DNA of 64,000 nucleotides from Chaetoderma sp. LZ-2023a (taxonomy: Eukaryota > Mollusca > Caudofoveata > Chaetodermatida > Chaetodermatidae), in NCBI GenBank assembly GCA_034401795.1, contig CM067370.1:58573295-58637294 (forward strand), read 5' to 3'. The translations under genes were made by a program, and so were the position numbers. Positions within the stretch are counted from its first letter, which is position 1. Each line of letters begins with the position of its first letter. Positions 44,209 to 56,781 of the stretch are shown one piece after another. A model generated the notes under the pieces. The model did no database searches and was not told where the DNA came from. It saw nothing but the letters and a program-made list of their open reading frames with translations.

Positions 44209-44321
44209 CCCTTTCACATAAAGTGCCTGCATGTATTTATGCTCACTTTTATCCTGTCTGGTCTCTGTTTGAGTGTGACTGTAAGCTGCTAAACAGGACA
44301 GCAACAGTTTGCAAAATAAAT

Positions 44322-46079
<1,758 letters not shown>

Positions 46080-47900
46080 TGCACATGGTAGTTTTGTAGA
46101 TAAACATCTCAAAATAAATGTCACCAAAATTCCTCATTACATTACATTACAGATACAGCAAACTTCATCAATAAAGTAGACACCATATCTTAGATACCAT
46201 ACTGGCCAGTGGCCACCATGGATGTCACCTCACTATATACTAACATAAAAAAGAACGCTGAAGCGTACAATGTCTTGCCTGTAAAGGCATGGATAGTAGA
46301 GCTGGGCGGTCTGACGGTAGTACCGTGAGGACCGCGGTATACCGTGAACTGACACCGTGACCGTTGACATTTCCAAATACCATGAATACCGTCCATAATG
46401 TTTGAGCAATATTTGAGAAATAGATCCATAAAATCTGACTTGACCAAGGGTAAATGGGCGCTAATAGTGCCAAAAATACAGGCATCTTTAACTATTAGCC
46501 GAGTTGAGGTGAAAGGGTCGTTGTAAAAACAAACATCAAGACGTCAATTACAAAATAATGACAGGCAGAATTGTATGTCAAACGTACGTCTTGAAAGTCT
46601 CATGGTAAAATTGCTTTATTCTCTGGCCGTCCGCCGGTAGTAATTACACAATAATATTTTCCCTATCCCCGTTTCTATTATTTGTAATTTATTACTCCAA
46701 GCATTTTGTCACCGAACAAACACGCTAGAATAACAAAATAACATACAAACTGCGTGCTATTCAAACACAACAGCGATCTCGCACCAGACGTATCCTCATT
46801 GGTTGTTCATGAACTAGACCGTGGGAAAATACATTACTATGCTGAATTTATCAATGAAAATTTACTAAAACGTAGTATTTGCTCGCGCCGTTTTGATCAC
46901 GTGCTAATTTATTAACAACGAGCAGCATTGAAGTCGTTATTTTTTATTTTTCTGGCTTGTTTTAAGAAATTTCTTTAAGGATTAAATCCAGTTTAAGTAA
47001 CGACACCTAAAAATTATAGTGTTTTAGTTTTTGTAATTCATTTTTCAACTGGCTACACGGTGGAAGTTCGCGGAAATACCTTTTTACACGCATTGTTCAC
47101 GTGAAGCATGGCGAGTAACGAGTCTGCACATCGGGTACTCGGTAATTATCAGAAGCTTTGGAATCGGCTATATTCAATGTCGTGTTATATGCTTGTGTAT
47201 AGGCCCGTTTTCGCAAGTAACCGAATATACGACTCCAACAGAAATAAAAGAGTACAACACTGGCCTCGTTTAAATACTCACAGATTTTGTCTGGACTTTA
47301 TCAACGCGCTCGACTGCCAAAATAAAACTTACCGTTTGCTGGTCGCACGCATCAATAGCAAGTACAATCCAGATTGAAAGTAGCGCGCTCCAATGTCTCA
47401 AACATAGTTAACGAGTCGACCACACAATTTGACCGATATTCCCGTGAATGATATTATGTCAATAAAAATAGTGACCTAATAAAGTCGTGAAAATAAACAG
47501 TCGCAATAGCCATAATGTTTTTCTTCTCTAAATCAGAAAGCCGATTTATTTATTTTACCTATATTTACCGTTGATTGGAGATGGAAATGAAATCTTGAAT
47601 CTTGAAAAGGAATTGAAAAAAATTGTTCTAATTTCGTGGCATGCCTCAACCTCAGATGACGGTATACCGTGGTACTGCGGTATTTTTTCATGGTACCGAT
47701 ACCGTCATGTAAATGTCAATACCGCCCAGCTCTAATGGATAGTGTTGATTGGCAAAGCAAACTTGGCATGGTTTGTAATACACATATTCAGTAATGCACC
47801 AACAAACAAGTGTAACGATGACACATGTTTTGACCAAACTGCGGATAGTCTGATCTTGACATTTTTTCAAAATGAAACTAGTAATAATGCAAATAGCACT
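46080..47900 (+). pseudogene. Penelope-like RT fragment, split by a hAT-type element
   Basis: Left part (46090-46296): FVDKHLKINVTKIPHYIT, DTANFINKV, a TAG, then PYWPVATMDVTSLYTNI. 'DVTSLYTNI' is the motif A region of Penelope-like RTs, with the catalytic Asp. The frame runs into the insertion at AWI and resumes after 47742 (LIGKANLAWFVIHIF, ADSLILTFFQNE), where homology is weaker. Confidence 0.78.
46297..47734. mobile_element. hAT-type DNA transposon, non-autonomous (1.44 kb)
   Basis: A perfect 14 bp terminal inverted repeat TAGAGCTGGGCGGT at both ends and a perfect 8 bp target duplication ATGGATAG (46289-46296 and 47735-47742). Both subterminal regions contain CGGTATACCGTG and other CCGCGGTA/TACCG words. 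An 89-codon frame inside (47108-47377) does not resemble hAT transposase. It inserted into a Penelope relic. Confidence 0.92.
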
Positions 47901-47949
47901 TCTTGCATAGTATATAAAATTTTGTTGACATCTGGCAAGCCATTGTTGA

Positions 47950-48930
47950 AAAAATGGCCAAGTCCAAAGCCATGAAAAAAATAGCTAAAATGCCCCAAAA
48001 TTAAATCTATTGTTTGTAGATCACATCCCTGTATAGCATAGATCACTTCTATAAAGTTTCATTGAGATCGGATGAGCCAGTGTTGAAAAATAAGTTTGAC
48101 CCCTGGCCACTGCCCCCAGATTGACTCAAGAACAAAAAATTTGTTGTACTGTAGTCTACTAACTACAAGCTTCAAAATGATAACTGACATAACCACATTT
48201 GCTAAAATTTCCACCACCCCTGGCCCTGGGGGTGATATCAAAATTCCAATGTGTCATGCACATCCCTGGCCATATGTGTAATCATACAGAAAGTTTCAAG
48301 TTTCTATCTGAAATGGTCTAGGAGTCGCATTACAATAGATTGGTGCCCACTTTTGACCCCGCACCCTCCACCCTCAGTTTGACCCAAGATCAAAATAATT
48401 CCTTCAACTATAGTATACTCATCATTGGCTTGAAAATGATGTGACATGACAACCTTTGGGAAAATTTAATTTTTTACCCCACATTCCCCACCCCCAGGCC
48501 CATGCCCATGGGCTCATTCTAAAATTCCAAAAGTGGCATGCACATCCATGTCCATATGTGCAATCATCCCTAAAGTTTCAAGTTTCTATCTGAAATGGTC
48601 TAGGAGTTGCATTACAATCGATAATTACTGGTCAAAACTGCATTTGCAAAACACATAAAAAGTCCAAAATCGTGAAAAAAATAGTTAAAATGCCCCAAAA
48701 TTAAATCTATTGATATGTACATCACATCCCTGTATAGTATAGATCACCTCTGCAAAGTTTCATTGAGATCTGGTGAGCCATTGTTGAAAAATATGTTGAT
48801 TAAAAAACCTTAACCAAAACTGCACAAATGACGGACGACGACGCTGCCAACAACGATGCCGCTGCCAACGCCACCGGAATTAGTGATCCCTGTCTCGCTT
48901 TCTGCTTCGCAGGCGAGACAAAAAGGGTGC
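47950..48930. repeat. mollusc-type tandem-core repeat ending in a GCGAGAC hairpin
   Basis: AAAATGCCCCAAAATTAAATC recurs at 47988 and 48691, and TCTATCTGAAATGGTCTAGG at 48304 and 48588, showing an internally duplicated core with AAAGTTTCATTGAGATC words. The right end is GACGGACGACGACGCTGCC followed by the hairpin TGTCTCGC...GCGAGACA (48890-48919). It shares no termini with the hairpin-ended family above. Confidence 0.75.
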
Positions 48931-48959
48931 TTAGCAGGGGTGAGCAACTTGCAGGGGTA

Positions 48960-49580
48960 GAAATAAAATAGAAAATTTATTCTACATGCATACAGTCATC
49001 TAACATTGGAATTGTACACGCACCACAAAGGATCTACATGCACATAAATTGACATTATAGCATACATCAGCCAGAAATGCACCATGTGAACTGAGGATTG
49101 CAAATGCACATTTTGCACAATGCTATTTTTTACTTGCTTTGAGCATGTAAAAAGGCTTTCTTTCGACCAGTCAGATAGAGTAAATATTAGAATAGTCTGT
49201 ACTGATGGTATCCCTTTCAGTACAGTAATCTCAAATCTCACAATTTTAAAGTAATCATATGGACCAGAGCTGTTTAATATTTAAAAAAATTATTTTATTG
49301 GATGCATTTGCAGTTACAGCTCCATCAAATTAGTTTTAAAATCTCTACATCATCAAGCATTTGTTGTATCCGATTTGTAGTGCTCAAAGAGTTAAGGACT
49401 GTATAATACACTGGCTAGAATTAACTCTTTCATTCTGAATTACCAGAAATTAGGCTGAATAATAAATCTGCTGAATATTTTGAAGACAATTTAGATTGAC
49501 AATTCAGTAAAATTGAGTTCAAGTATTATATTATGAAATGAATTTCATGAATGAAATGATAAAGAATGGAACGGTCTGTA
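48960..49580 (-). other. probable 3' UTR of the PPM1D-like gene
   Basis: On the minus strand ~600 bases follow the stop at 49581 before an AATAAA (complement TTTATT at 48976-48981). No coding content. The assignment rests on position only. Confidence 0.5.
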
Positions 49581-51410
49581 TTATTGGCGGAGTCGTTTGG
49601 CCAACAAACCAAGTGCACTAGTACCACTGGATGCTTTTCTTTTAATGCCTCGAGATCGGAGCTCACGTTTCATGTCACCTAATAATGAGGAGAGCTCCTT
49701 ACCCGCAGAACTACGTCGTGATCTGGTCGGCGTCGTTGCAGTACGTGTGATGAATCTCCTGATTGCATGTGTCTTTCGTGTATTATGAGGAGTTACCCTG
49801 CGGGACTTCTTCACAACAGCATGCCGAAGTTTGCTGTCGCTCAGTTTTAGAGACTTAGGATTAGCAAGAGAATTAGTCCTGCTGTTTAGAGTGTTCTTTT
49901 TATTATTAGCAGTTACTGAACTAGAAATCTGAGCATCCTGAACTACAGGGACACTGCTGATGTTTGTACTGGAGACATTTGATTTATTATCAGCAGATGA
50001 AACAGCAGTACGTGACTGTAATACGCTGTGAGATGGCAGTCCACCAGTAATGGATTCTGCTTTCCGAATTAACACTGAAGACTCAACCGGAGAGATGGCA
50101 ACTTGTGGAGCACTTGCACATCGCTTCATAGACAAATCAAGTGATGTTTTATTGTTAGAGCTTTTGTTATTTAGTAAATACTCCCTGATTATTTTAACAT
50201 GAGACGGTTTTTTCACCTTACTACTACAAGGTTTCTCAACACGACCACCAGAAAATTTGATCAATGTGTGCTCTCTACTGCGCCTGTCTGGGGGATGAAC
50301 ACGAGACGGGGCAGATCGCTTAAGTTTATCCAACAAATATTCACGAACTATTTCAATCTTGTGCTTTTTTGTGACAAGGATACTACGATAAGGCACATCC
50401 TTTGTTTCTTGTCTAGATTTCTTAAGAACTGGCACACTTTCTAAGACGATTTCTTTCTTTTTCTCTCCACCAAGAAATGATGTATTATTGAGATTTTTCA
50501 TGATATCCTTTCGCAGCTCGATTGTTTCCTTTTTCTTTGGAGAACAATATCCAGCAATTCGAAGTGGAATATTACTTTTCCCAATGGCTGGTTCACCAGC
50601 TGGTTTAAGCGTAAGCGATTCTGGCATATAGCCTGAGAAACTTAAAAATGAACTCTGTGCCTTTAACAATGGCACTCTTGCTCTTGTCACCTTGGACACA
50701 GGACAATTGTTTTTACGAAGATTATCTTCCATCATCACTCTTTCCATAATATCATACTCACCATTGTCTAATCTTATGTCATTGCCTCGAGGCTGTGACG
50801 AGTCTATCGTAACTTCAGAACCTACTACTGGTACAGCAGTAGGCCCCATGGGAGATAATCCTGTACCGGCAACGATGCTGTATTCTCCATCCACTTCATC
50901 ATAGTCTTGTATGTCTCGCAGTGATTTACTGCCCCTGCGATGCAATGATGACATGCTGGCGGACATGCTTGAATTTGGCGCTATACTGTCATATTTAGAT
51001 GATAGGCTACTAGTGTGATGAGAGAAACTATTACGAGGTGACAAATTTGACCTAGTAGCAAGTTTGTTTGTGTCTTTAGAAGTACTGCTCACATCATTTA
51101 GAACGTCAATATCAGAGAGGTCTTCATCGTCATCGCAACTCGAACACACACTGCTTTCATCTTCACTCATGCTGTATTCACTACTTAGAGAGTCATTGCT
51201 GGATGCCATGTTACCACTGCTACCTCTCATGCGACGATTGTACTCTTCTTTTCTACGCTGTAGATTCACCCACCTGCTGCCTCCCAAGGGCTCTATCATA
51301 ACAATAATGGCTGATGCATTATCTGCTCGTATATGACGCTGCTGCCACTTGTCAATGGCACGCTCCACAAGCCGTGCTGACACATTCACCCAGTGGTTCA
51401 GTGGTACATC
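49581..51410 (-). CDS. PPM1D: PPM1D/WIP1-like protein phosphatase, last exon
   Basis: A minus-strand exon starting after ATTATTGCAG/GATGTA (acceptor at 51411) and running 609 codons in phase 0 to a stop at 49583-49581. Its first ~45 residues, WVNVSARLVERAIDK, then QRHIRADNASAIIVMI, match the end of the PP2C domain of PPM1D (LV-RAL-RW-QR-LRADNTSAIVI); the Asp of RADN is a conserved PP2C metal-site residue. The remaining ~560 residues are Ser/Lys/Arg-rich and look disordered: an acidic patch (DESSVCSSCDDDEDLSDID), then basic stretches and a C-terminal KRKASSGTSALGLLAKRLRQ likely to act in nuclear targeting. WIP1 dephosphorylates p38, p53 and ATM-pathway targets in the nucleus. The tail is more than twice as long as I expect for vertebrate PPM1D. 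The catalytic exons should lie at higher coordinates but were not found before 64000. Confidence 0.78.
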   Translation of the reverse strand, partial: DVPLNHWVNVSARLVERAIDKWQQRHIRADNASAIIVMIEPLGGSRWVNLQRRKEEYNRRMRGSSGNMASSNDSLSSEYSMSEDESSVCSSCDDDEDLSDIDVLNDVSSTSKDTNKLATRSNLSPRNSFSHHTSSLSSKYDSIAPNSSMSASMSSLHRRGSKSLRDIQDYDEVDGEYSIVAGTGLSPMGPTAVPVVGSEVTIDSSQPRGNDIRLDNGEYDIMERVMMEDNLRKNNCPVSKVTRARVPLLKAQSSFLSFSGYMPESLTLKPAGEPAIGKSNIPLRIAGYCSPKKKETIELRKDIMKNLNNTSFLGGEKKKEIVLESVPVLKKSRQETKDVPYRSILVTKKHKIEIVREYLLDKLKRSAPSRVHPPDRRSREHTLIKFSGGRVEKPCSSKVKKPSHVKIIREYLLNNKSSNNKTSLDLSMKRCASAPQVAISPVESSVLIRKAESITGGLPSHSVLQSRTAVSSADNKSNVSSTNISSVPVVQDAQISSSVTANNKKNTLNSRTNSLANPKSLKLSDSKLRHAVVKKSRRVTPHNTRKTHAIRRFITRTATTPTRSRRSSAGKELSSLLGDMKRELRSRGIKRKASSGTSALGLLAKRLRQ

Positions 51411-51519
51411 CTGCAATAATAACAAAACAGCATACAATAATTATAACTATTATACATCTCAAAACTAGGTTAACAAGAGCTCCGCAAACGGTGAATAATA
51501 CACCCCCCACCCCATGATG

Positions 51520-52090
51520 GCAAACTAATGAATGAGAGCTATCAGACCCAGACCAGTCATCCTATGAAGTTTCAAAGTGATCTGTTAAATGGTCAAGGAG
51601 TTATCGTCCGGAAACCAATTTTCAAGATGGTCACCGGTGGCTGGCGACCTATGTATTGGATTTTGGATTATGGTAAATTTCTATAAGTTTTTTCACCAGA
51701 CATAGTCCAACAACCCTATAAAGTTTCAAAGTGATCCGATAAATGGCAACGGAGAGATCATTCGGAAACCAACTTTAAAGATGGCCGTCGGTGGCTGGTG
51801 GACATCTTGGATTTCGGATCACCATCGATTTTGATAGGTTTCTTTCCCAGACCTAATCCTACCACGCTATGAAGTTTCAAAGCAATCCGATAAATGGTTA
51901 AGGGGCCATCTTGGATTTCGGATCATTGTCAATTTTGATAGATTTCTTCCCCGGACCAGTCCAACCACCATATGAAGTTTCAGTGATCTGACAAATGGTA
52001 ACAAAGTTATCATCCGGAAACCACTCTGCCACCCACCCACCCGGAACGCGTCATCACATAATACCATGCCTGGTGGGTATAACAATATGA
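51520..52090. repeat. ~150 bp tandem array in the PPM1D-like intron
   Basis: Units share TATGAAGTTTCAAAGTGATC, GATAAATGGTNA, TCATCCGGAAACCA and GGCCATCTTGGATTTCGGATC, near 51566, 51719, 51870 and 51972. It ends ACCATGCCTGGTGGGTATAAC. The GCCATCTTGGAT word is shared with the hairpin-ended family. Confidence 0.8.
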
Positions 52091-52410
52091 TAAACTAGTA
52101 TTCATAGGCCATAGCTTCAAGGAAAAAAATAATTTAAGCACATTAAGGACTTTGTTCAATCACAGGGTTCTGCCCACACTGGAAGGAATTGGCCACCACT
52201 CAAAAATTCTGACAAGCACTAAAGACTAAACATATTTATTATCTACAACTTTTTTCAACTATTTTATGAGATTAAACTTTGAAATGCCTATAAATTAGTT
52301 TTTCAAGGAACATTCTAAAATATTAGTGAAATAAGACAAATAATGCTTCACTTCTCAAATTAGGTTACCAAAATCTTATGGGAAGCTTGAGCACCAACAA
52401 GGCCCTGGGA

Positions 52411-52885
52411 AGCCCAACAGACCCCCTTTAGTGGGTTGGTCTGTAGTTTTATTAACCACTATAAAAACACTTACTGTTCAATCACTACTTGCTAAATCAA
52501 ATATCTGCATTTAGCTACCAGAATAAAATTTTTATGCTCACTTACATACTCCCTTATGCCGATATTATCACCATGCATACACTTAACCAGGCTACTGGTG
52601 AGGGAACCCCCAGCATAAGCCTCAGTAGACTGGCACCAGTCTGTACTCGCTCCTTGGTGACGTTTGTCACTAAGCGTGCCTGCACATGTGCAATAGATCC
52701 CAAATGGGAAACAAATTCACTTTTCTAAATTTAAGTGCCATATATCCTGACTAGATTCTCAAATCATTCCCATGCGGGGTGGCTGAAATCGGGTCATAGT
52801 GATTGAACGGTAAGTATGTTTTTATAGTGGTTAATAAAACTACAGACCAACCCACTAAAGGGGGGGGGGGGGGGGGTGTCTGTTG
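52411..52885. repeat. inverted-repeat element with ~75 bp arms and a third direct copy
   Basis: CCCAACAGACCCCCTTTAGT, then GGGTTGGTCTGTAG, TTTTATTAACCACTAT and GTTCAATCACTA at 52413-52486 is repeated inverted at 52885-52797, where the C-run has become 17 G. A third, direct copy of the inner part (AAAAACATCTTGACCGTTC, AATCACTACTTGCTAAA) follows at 52900-52938. Probably a foldback or DNA-transposon remnant. A frame on the minus strand between the arms (52720-52560) is not recognisable. Confidence 0.7.
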
Positions 52886-53059
52886 GGGTCGTTATTACAC
52901 CACAAAAACATCTTGACCGTTCAATCACTACTTGCTAAACCCATAGATTTGGTCAGTGCCCCACTGTGAAACTTAGGTGGGTGGAGATTTGAGAATCCAT
53001 AAGCAAGGATAAAACTCAAACAGAACGTAACCAAATGTTAATAACATAACATAATGGTA

Positions 53060-53660
53060 CATCTTAATTAATCACACAGTGATTATTAACAAACAATGAT
53101 TTCTTTAAACATAAAGAAATAAATAATAAACCAATGAAAAAACTCACCATCTCACACAGACAAACAGTCTTAACGGAAATGGAGTAGTGAGGTTGGTAAA
53201 TGGTCTTCAGGCTTTTAGATAGAAACATGATATATCTAAAAGGAGTGCCGATGCGCTCTGATATTATAAATAAAAAGGGTGTAAAAGAAGGCTCGGATTT
53301 CCATCCTACGACTTGCGTTACCTCAAATAAAGAAGAGCCAGCGAAAGCGAGAGGGAGCCTTCCCTCTATGTTCATGAGCTTAAATGTGAGAAAGATTAAT
53401 ATGATCAGAGGAAGCCATCTCAAAACAATGGTCTCAGAATTCCATCTGGCCATAGAAAGCTACAGACTGGCCTCACTACCTCCTCTGCTTACAGGACCCA
53501 GAAATGCGATAGATTGGATCTCTAAAAAATCAGTACAACGGTTGAAACATTTAAAAAACTCTGACAATATACTGAAGTCAGTCAGACGGTGAAAAGAAAG
53601 ATACAATTTTTTAAATAATTGGCTTAGCTGGGAGACGGTTAGATTGAATTTTTGATAAAA
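53060..53660. other. coding-like stretch without identification
   Basis: Overlapping frames on both strands (130 codons + at 53200-53592; 129 codons - at 53453-53064). The + frame has a protein-like C-terminal half (FHLAIESYRLASLPPLL, DWISKKSVQRLKHLKNS), but I recognise neither. It leads into the purine-rich block. Confidence 0.35.
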
Positions 53661-56030
53661 AAATCCCTTCTAGGATATAAGACTAGACCGTCCCCAGAAT
53701 TAACACCTAGGCACGGATGCCAAAAACAGTATCTGTCAAGAGACTAAGGTCTGCACCCCATACTTCTAAAGTTGTAAGACAGACCTTGAAAACTCTGCAA
53801 GTTGACTCCCTCCTGGCAGAAATACTGATGTGCTGAGAACTCGCAGAAATTCTAGTCTCAGGGATCAAACAGACAAAACTCTCCAAAGATACCGACTGCA
53901 AATTCCTGAGACTGAATGAATACACTAAACTCCTACTTTAGGCATGTCCGGGGAGACTGGAAGAAGACAAGTGAAGACTACCCGGAGACAAAAAAGGAAA
54001 TCTGCAATGCAGATCCACTTTGGTCAAAAGGGAGCTATCAGAACTTCTCAAATCTGATCCCTGACCTACCTCAAGAGCAACGGAATTAGGAAAGATGGAG
54101 GAAACACATAATCAAACAACCCTAACAAGGTCTGAAACAGAGCATCCACCAATGCCTGAAATCCGGAAAAAGGGGGGGGGGGGGGTTGCAAGAGGCAATT
54201 TTAGCATACCGACAGGAAGCAAAAAATCTAAGAGGGAACAATCCCTATGCTTGAGAATCGATTGACAACCGACCTTAGAAACTGGCCCTCTGAACATGTG
54301 ATCCCAGACTGTTTCCCCCTCTCATGGGAAGCATCTGAGAAAAACCAACACCAAAGGAGAAGACTTGACTTTTAAGAGAATTACAATCCGACCTAGGCTG
54401 CATTCCAGACTGCAGTTCTCCGGAATGAAAATGCTAGAATTAATAAAAAAAAGCTCTGCTTATACTAGCCAGTCGTTTATATAAACGTGAAGGTGAATAG
54501 AACGACTGTAAAATAAGCCTGCCGGACCAGGAATCTAGAACAATGAGCAAAAAAGTAGTCAGATTAAGATTTGGTAATTATCCTAGAAAGATAAGCACCA
54601 AACTCAACAGGCCCGAGACTCTTCCTCTATGGAAGGATTAGAGGATTTTTTAAAAAGAAGAAGAGTCTCTCTACACAGAAAACGAATATCCTTTGGAGGA
54701 TCTACGACTGACAGAATCAGCCCTAAAAATATGGAAGATGATTGACCAAATATATCATAGGCCAAAGGGAGGAATTGAAATAAGAATACTTCAAAACAAA
54801 GTTTATTAACTTCGGATGGCTTTTCTATGTATTCTCTTAGAGGCAACGAAGTCAAACAAACTACAAACCGAGTTCAAAAAGCCTCTAAGGATAGAGGGAC
54901 TCTGAATACCTCTTCCTGCTCCTAGAAAAAACATCTTCCGAAAAAAGAGCTAGAAGGATAGCTGATTTAAACTGTGCCGTACATACAGATTCCCAACTAA
55001 AAAGATCTGCAGAAGATTCAACCGTGGCAAAATTCTTCAGATTAGAAATAGACTGAAAGAACATTAGAACAAGAAAAATTGGGCAGACGAGAAAAACTCA
55101 TCCTGAAGAAAAAGAGAGACAAGAAGGAATCCAATAAAGAAACGAGGACCAATCGTCCGAGCAACCCCGGAAGGGAAAAAACCTTCTCAGGTTAGAACCT
55201 CGACTGATCCAAGAATAGAATCTAGAGACAATAGAAAAAACAACGGAAATAGAAAAGCGATTGAACGAGGAATCCCAGATTACAAAAACAGAGAACACTA
55301 AGACAAAGACAGCAAATAGAAAACTAATTACTGAGAATGAAAAATTAGAAAAAAATTAGATCTAGATGAATAAAGATGAAGAAAAAATAGAAAAACAAGA
55401 GAAGAAAAGAATTAAAAAGAAACAGATTAGAAAAAAGGAGCAGAAAGAAACGTGATATGATGAGCAAGAATGGGATAAACTGGAAAAGGAAAATGAGAAA
55501 CCAAGCGAAGAAGAAAAGCCGAAGAATGAAAGACAGAATGCTAGGAGAACAAGAAAAGAGAGAGACGCGAAAGGACTTACCGAGAAGAGGAAGAGAGAGA
55601 CAAGAAGCCATGCAAAAGAGAGGAGGACAAATCATCTGAATAGGCACTAATAGGGAAAACTTCCTCAGATCCCTGATCTCGAATGACCCAGGAATAGAAA
55701 GACTAGCGGAAACAGAAGAGCAATAGAACGAAGACACAAAAACAGACTAAACCAGAGACAATGAATAGAAAACTAGATATTGAGAAAGAAAAATCAGACA
55801 CAATAGGATATAGATGACCACAGTGAAGAAGAAGATAAAGAATAAAAAAGGAAAGAATTAGAAGAAAAAGAGGAGAAAAATATAAGATGAATAAAGGGGA
55901 ACTTAATACATAAAAGCAAGACTATTATAAACAGAAAAATGAAAACAGAAAGGGAAAGCAAGACTAAAGAGATTCTAAACACCATAGAATAAAAAAGAAG
56001 AGGAAGAATAGCGCAAAGCAAATTGAATCC
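53660..56030 (+). pseudogene. purine-rich, decayed Lys/Glu-rich coding-like block
   Basis: The + strand is strikingly A/G-rich for ~2.4 kb. One frame near 55380-55640 reads as a charged protein: KKEQKET, a TGA, YDEQEWDKLEKENEKPSEEE, RRTRKERDAKGLTEK, ending NHLNRH. Similar Lys/Glu text recurs near 55790-55960, with stops at positions compatible with CAA, CAG or CGA codons. A ~480 bp duplication relates 55080-55330 to about 55560-55810. No family recognised. The minus-strand 130-codon Phe/Leu/Ser frame here is a composition artefact. Confidence 0.45.
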
Positions 56031-56781
56031 GAGCTAAGTTATTAGCAGACGAATCCGAACAATCAGGCAATTCATAACCTTAAGCTTTAAAAGGGAACAC
56101 AAGAAGGGTCGCCATCGTTTGCATAAAACATGCAGTTCTATTGTAGAGCCCACATTTAAGCTACTGTATAAAGCTTTCCCCCGACATTTGTATATAAATC
56201 CGAGTAAAATGGTGTTAAAAAACGCTATGTTACTATAATTTTCTGCGATGTTAATTAAACCTATGACGTCATAGATTGAATCACATCCGATAAGAACCAT
56301 AATAACAGCACTCTGAAGAGTGCATGCATTTGGATGGTGATATCTCTATCGGTGATAATGCTATCGACATCATTTATATATGTACAGATTGAAGAGATTA
56401 AGACGTGTCTCACACTATCGCAAATTTATGGAATGTATTTGTTATTTTCACACATTAATTGCCGAACCTTAAGATGGCCATTTTCTATGAAGATACCTGC
56501 CAATTACATTAACATTACAAAATCTCAGGAAGTTTTGAGGCTAATATGAAGACATAAGTACCTAAAGATGGACTGGATGTATGTACAAACTATTTAAACT
56601 CTCATATTAATAGATAAAACTTTAATAAGATTATCTGCCGTAGCCCCAGTGAGAGAGTTGATTCAATAGTGGCAATTATATTGAATTGCATATACTATCG
56701 CGTCATTCATTTATCTTAAGATCAAAACTTCATGTCACAATTGGCACCATCAGAGAAATCAGACAAAGGGCTGTTAGTATA
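56031..56781. other. no gene seen; dispersed repeat shared with 6630-6790
   Basis: Contains TGGATGGTGATATCTC and GTACAGATTGAAGAG near 56330-56400, shared in degraded form with the GPN3 intron start. Nothing coding. Confidence 0.45.

Noticed and set aside
47108-47377. hAT transposase frame inside the 1.44 kb element
   Set aside because: The 89 codons contain no hAT dimerisation or catalytic motif and the element is too short to be autonomous.
52560-52720. A possible minus-strand exon (frame with TNVTKERVQTGASLLRL)
   Set aside because: Open for about 55 codons, but it lies between the arms of an inverted repeat, has no recognisable homology and no clear splice pair.
55345-55737. A hydrophobic 130-codon minus-strand membrane protein
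   Set aside because: Phe/Leu/Ser richness follows directly from the pyrimidine-rich complement of the purine block; the + strand reads more like decayed protein.
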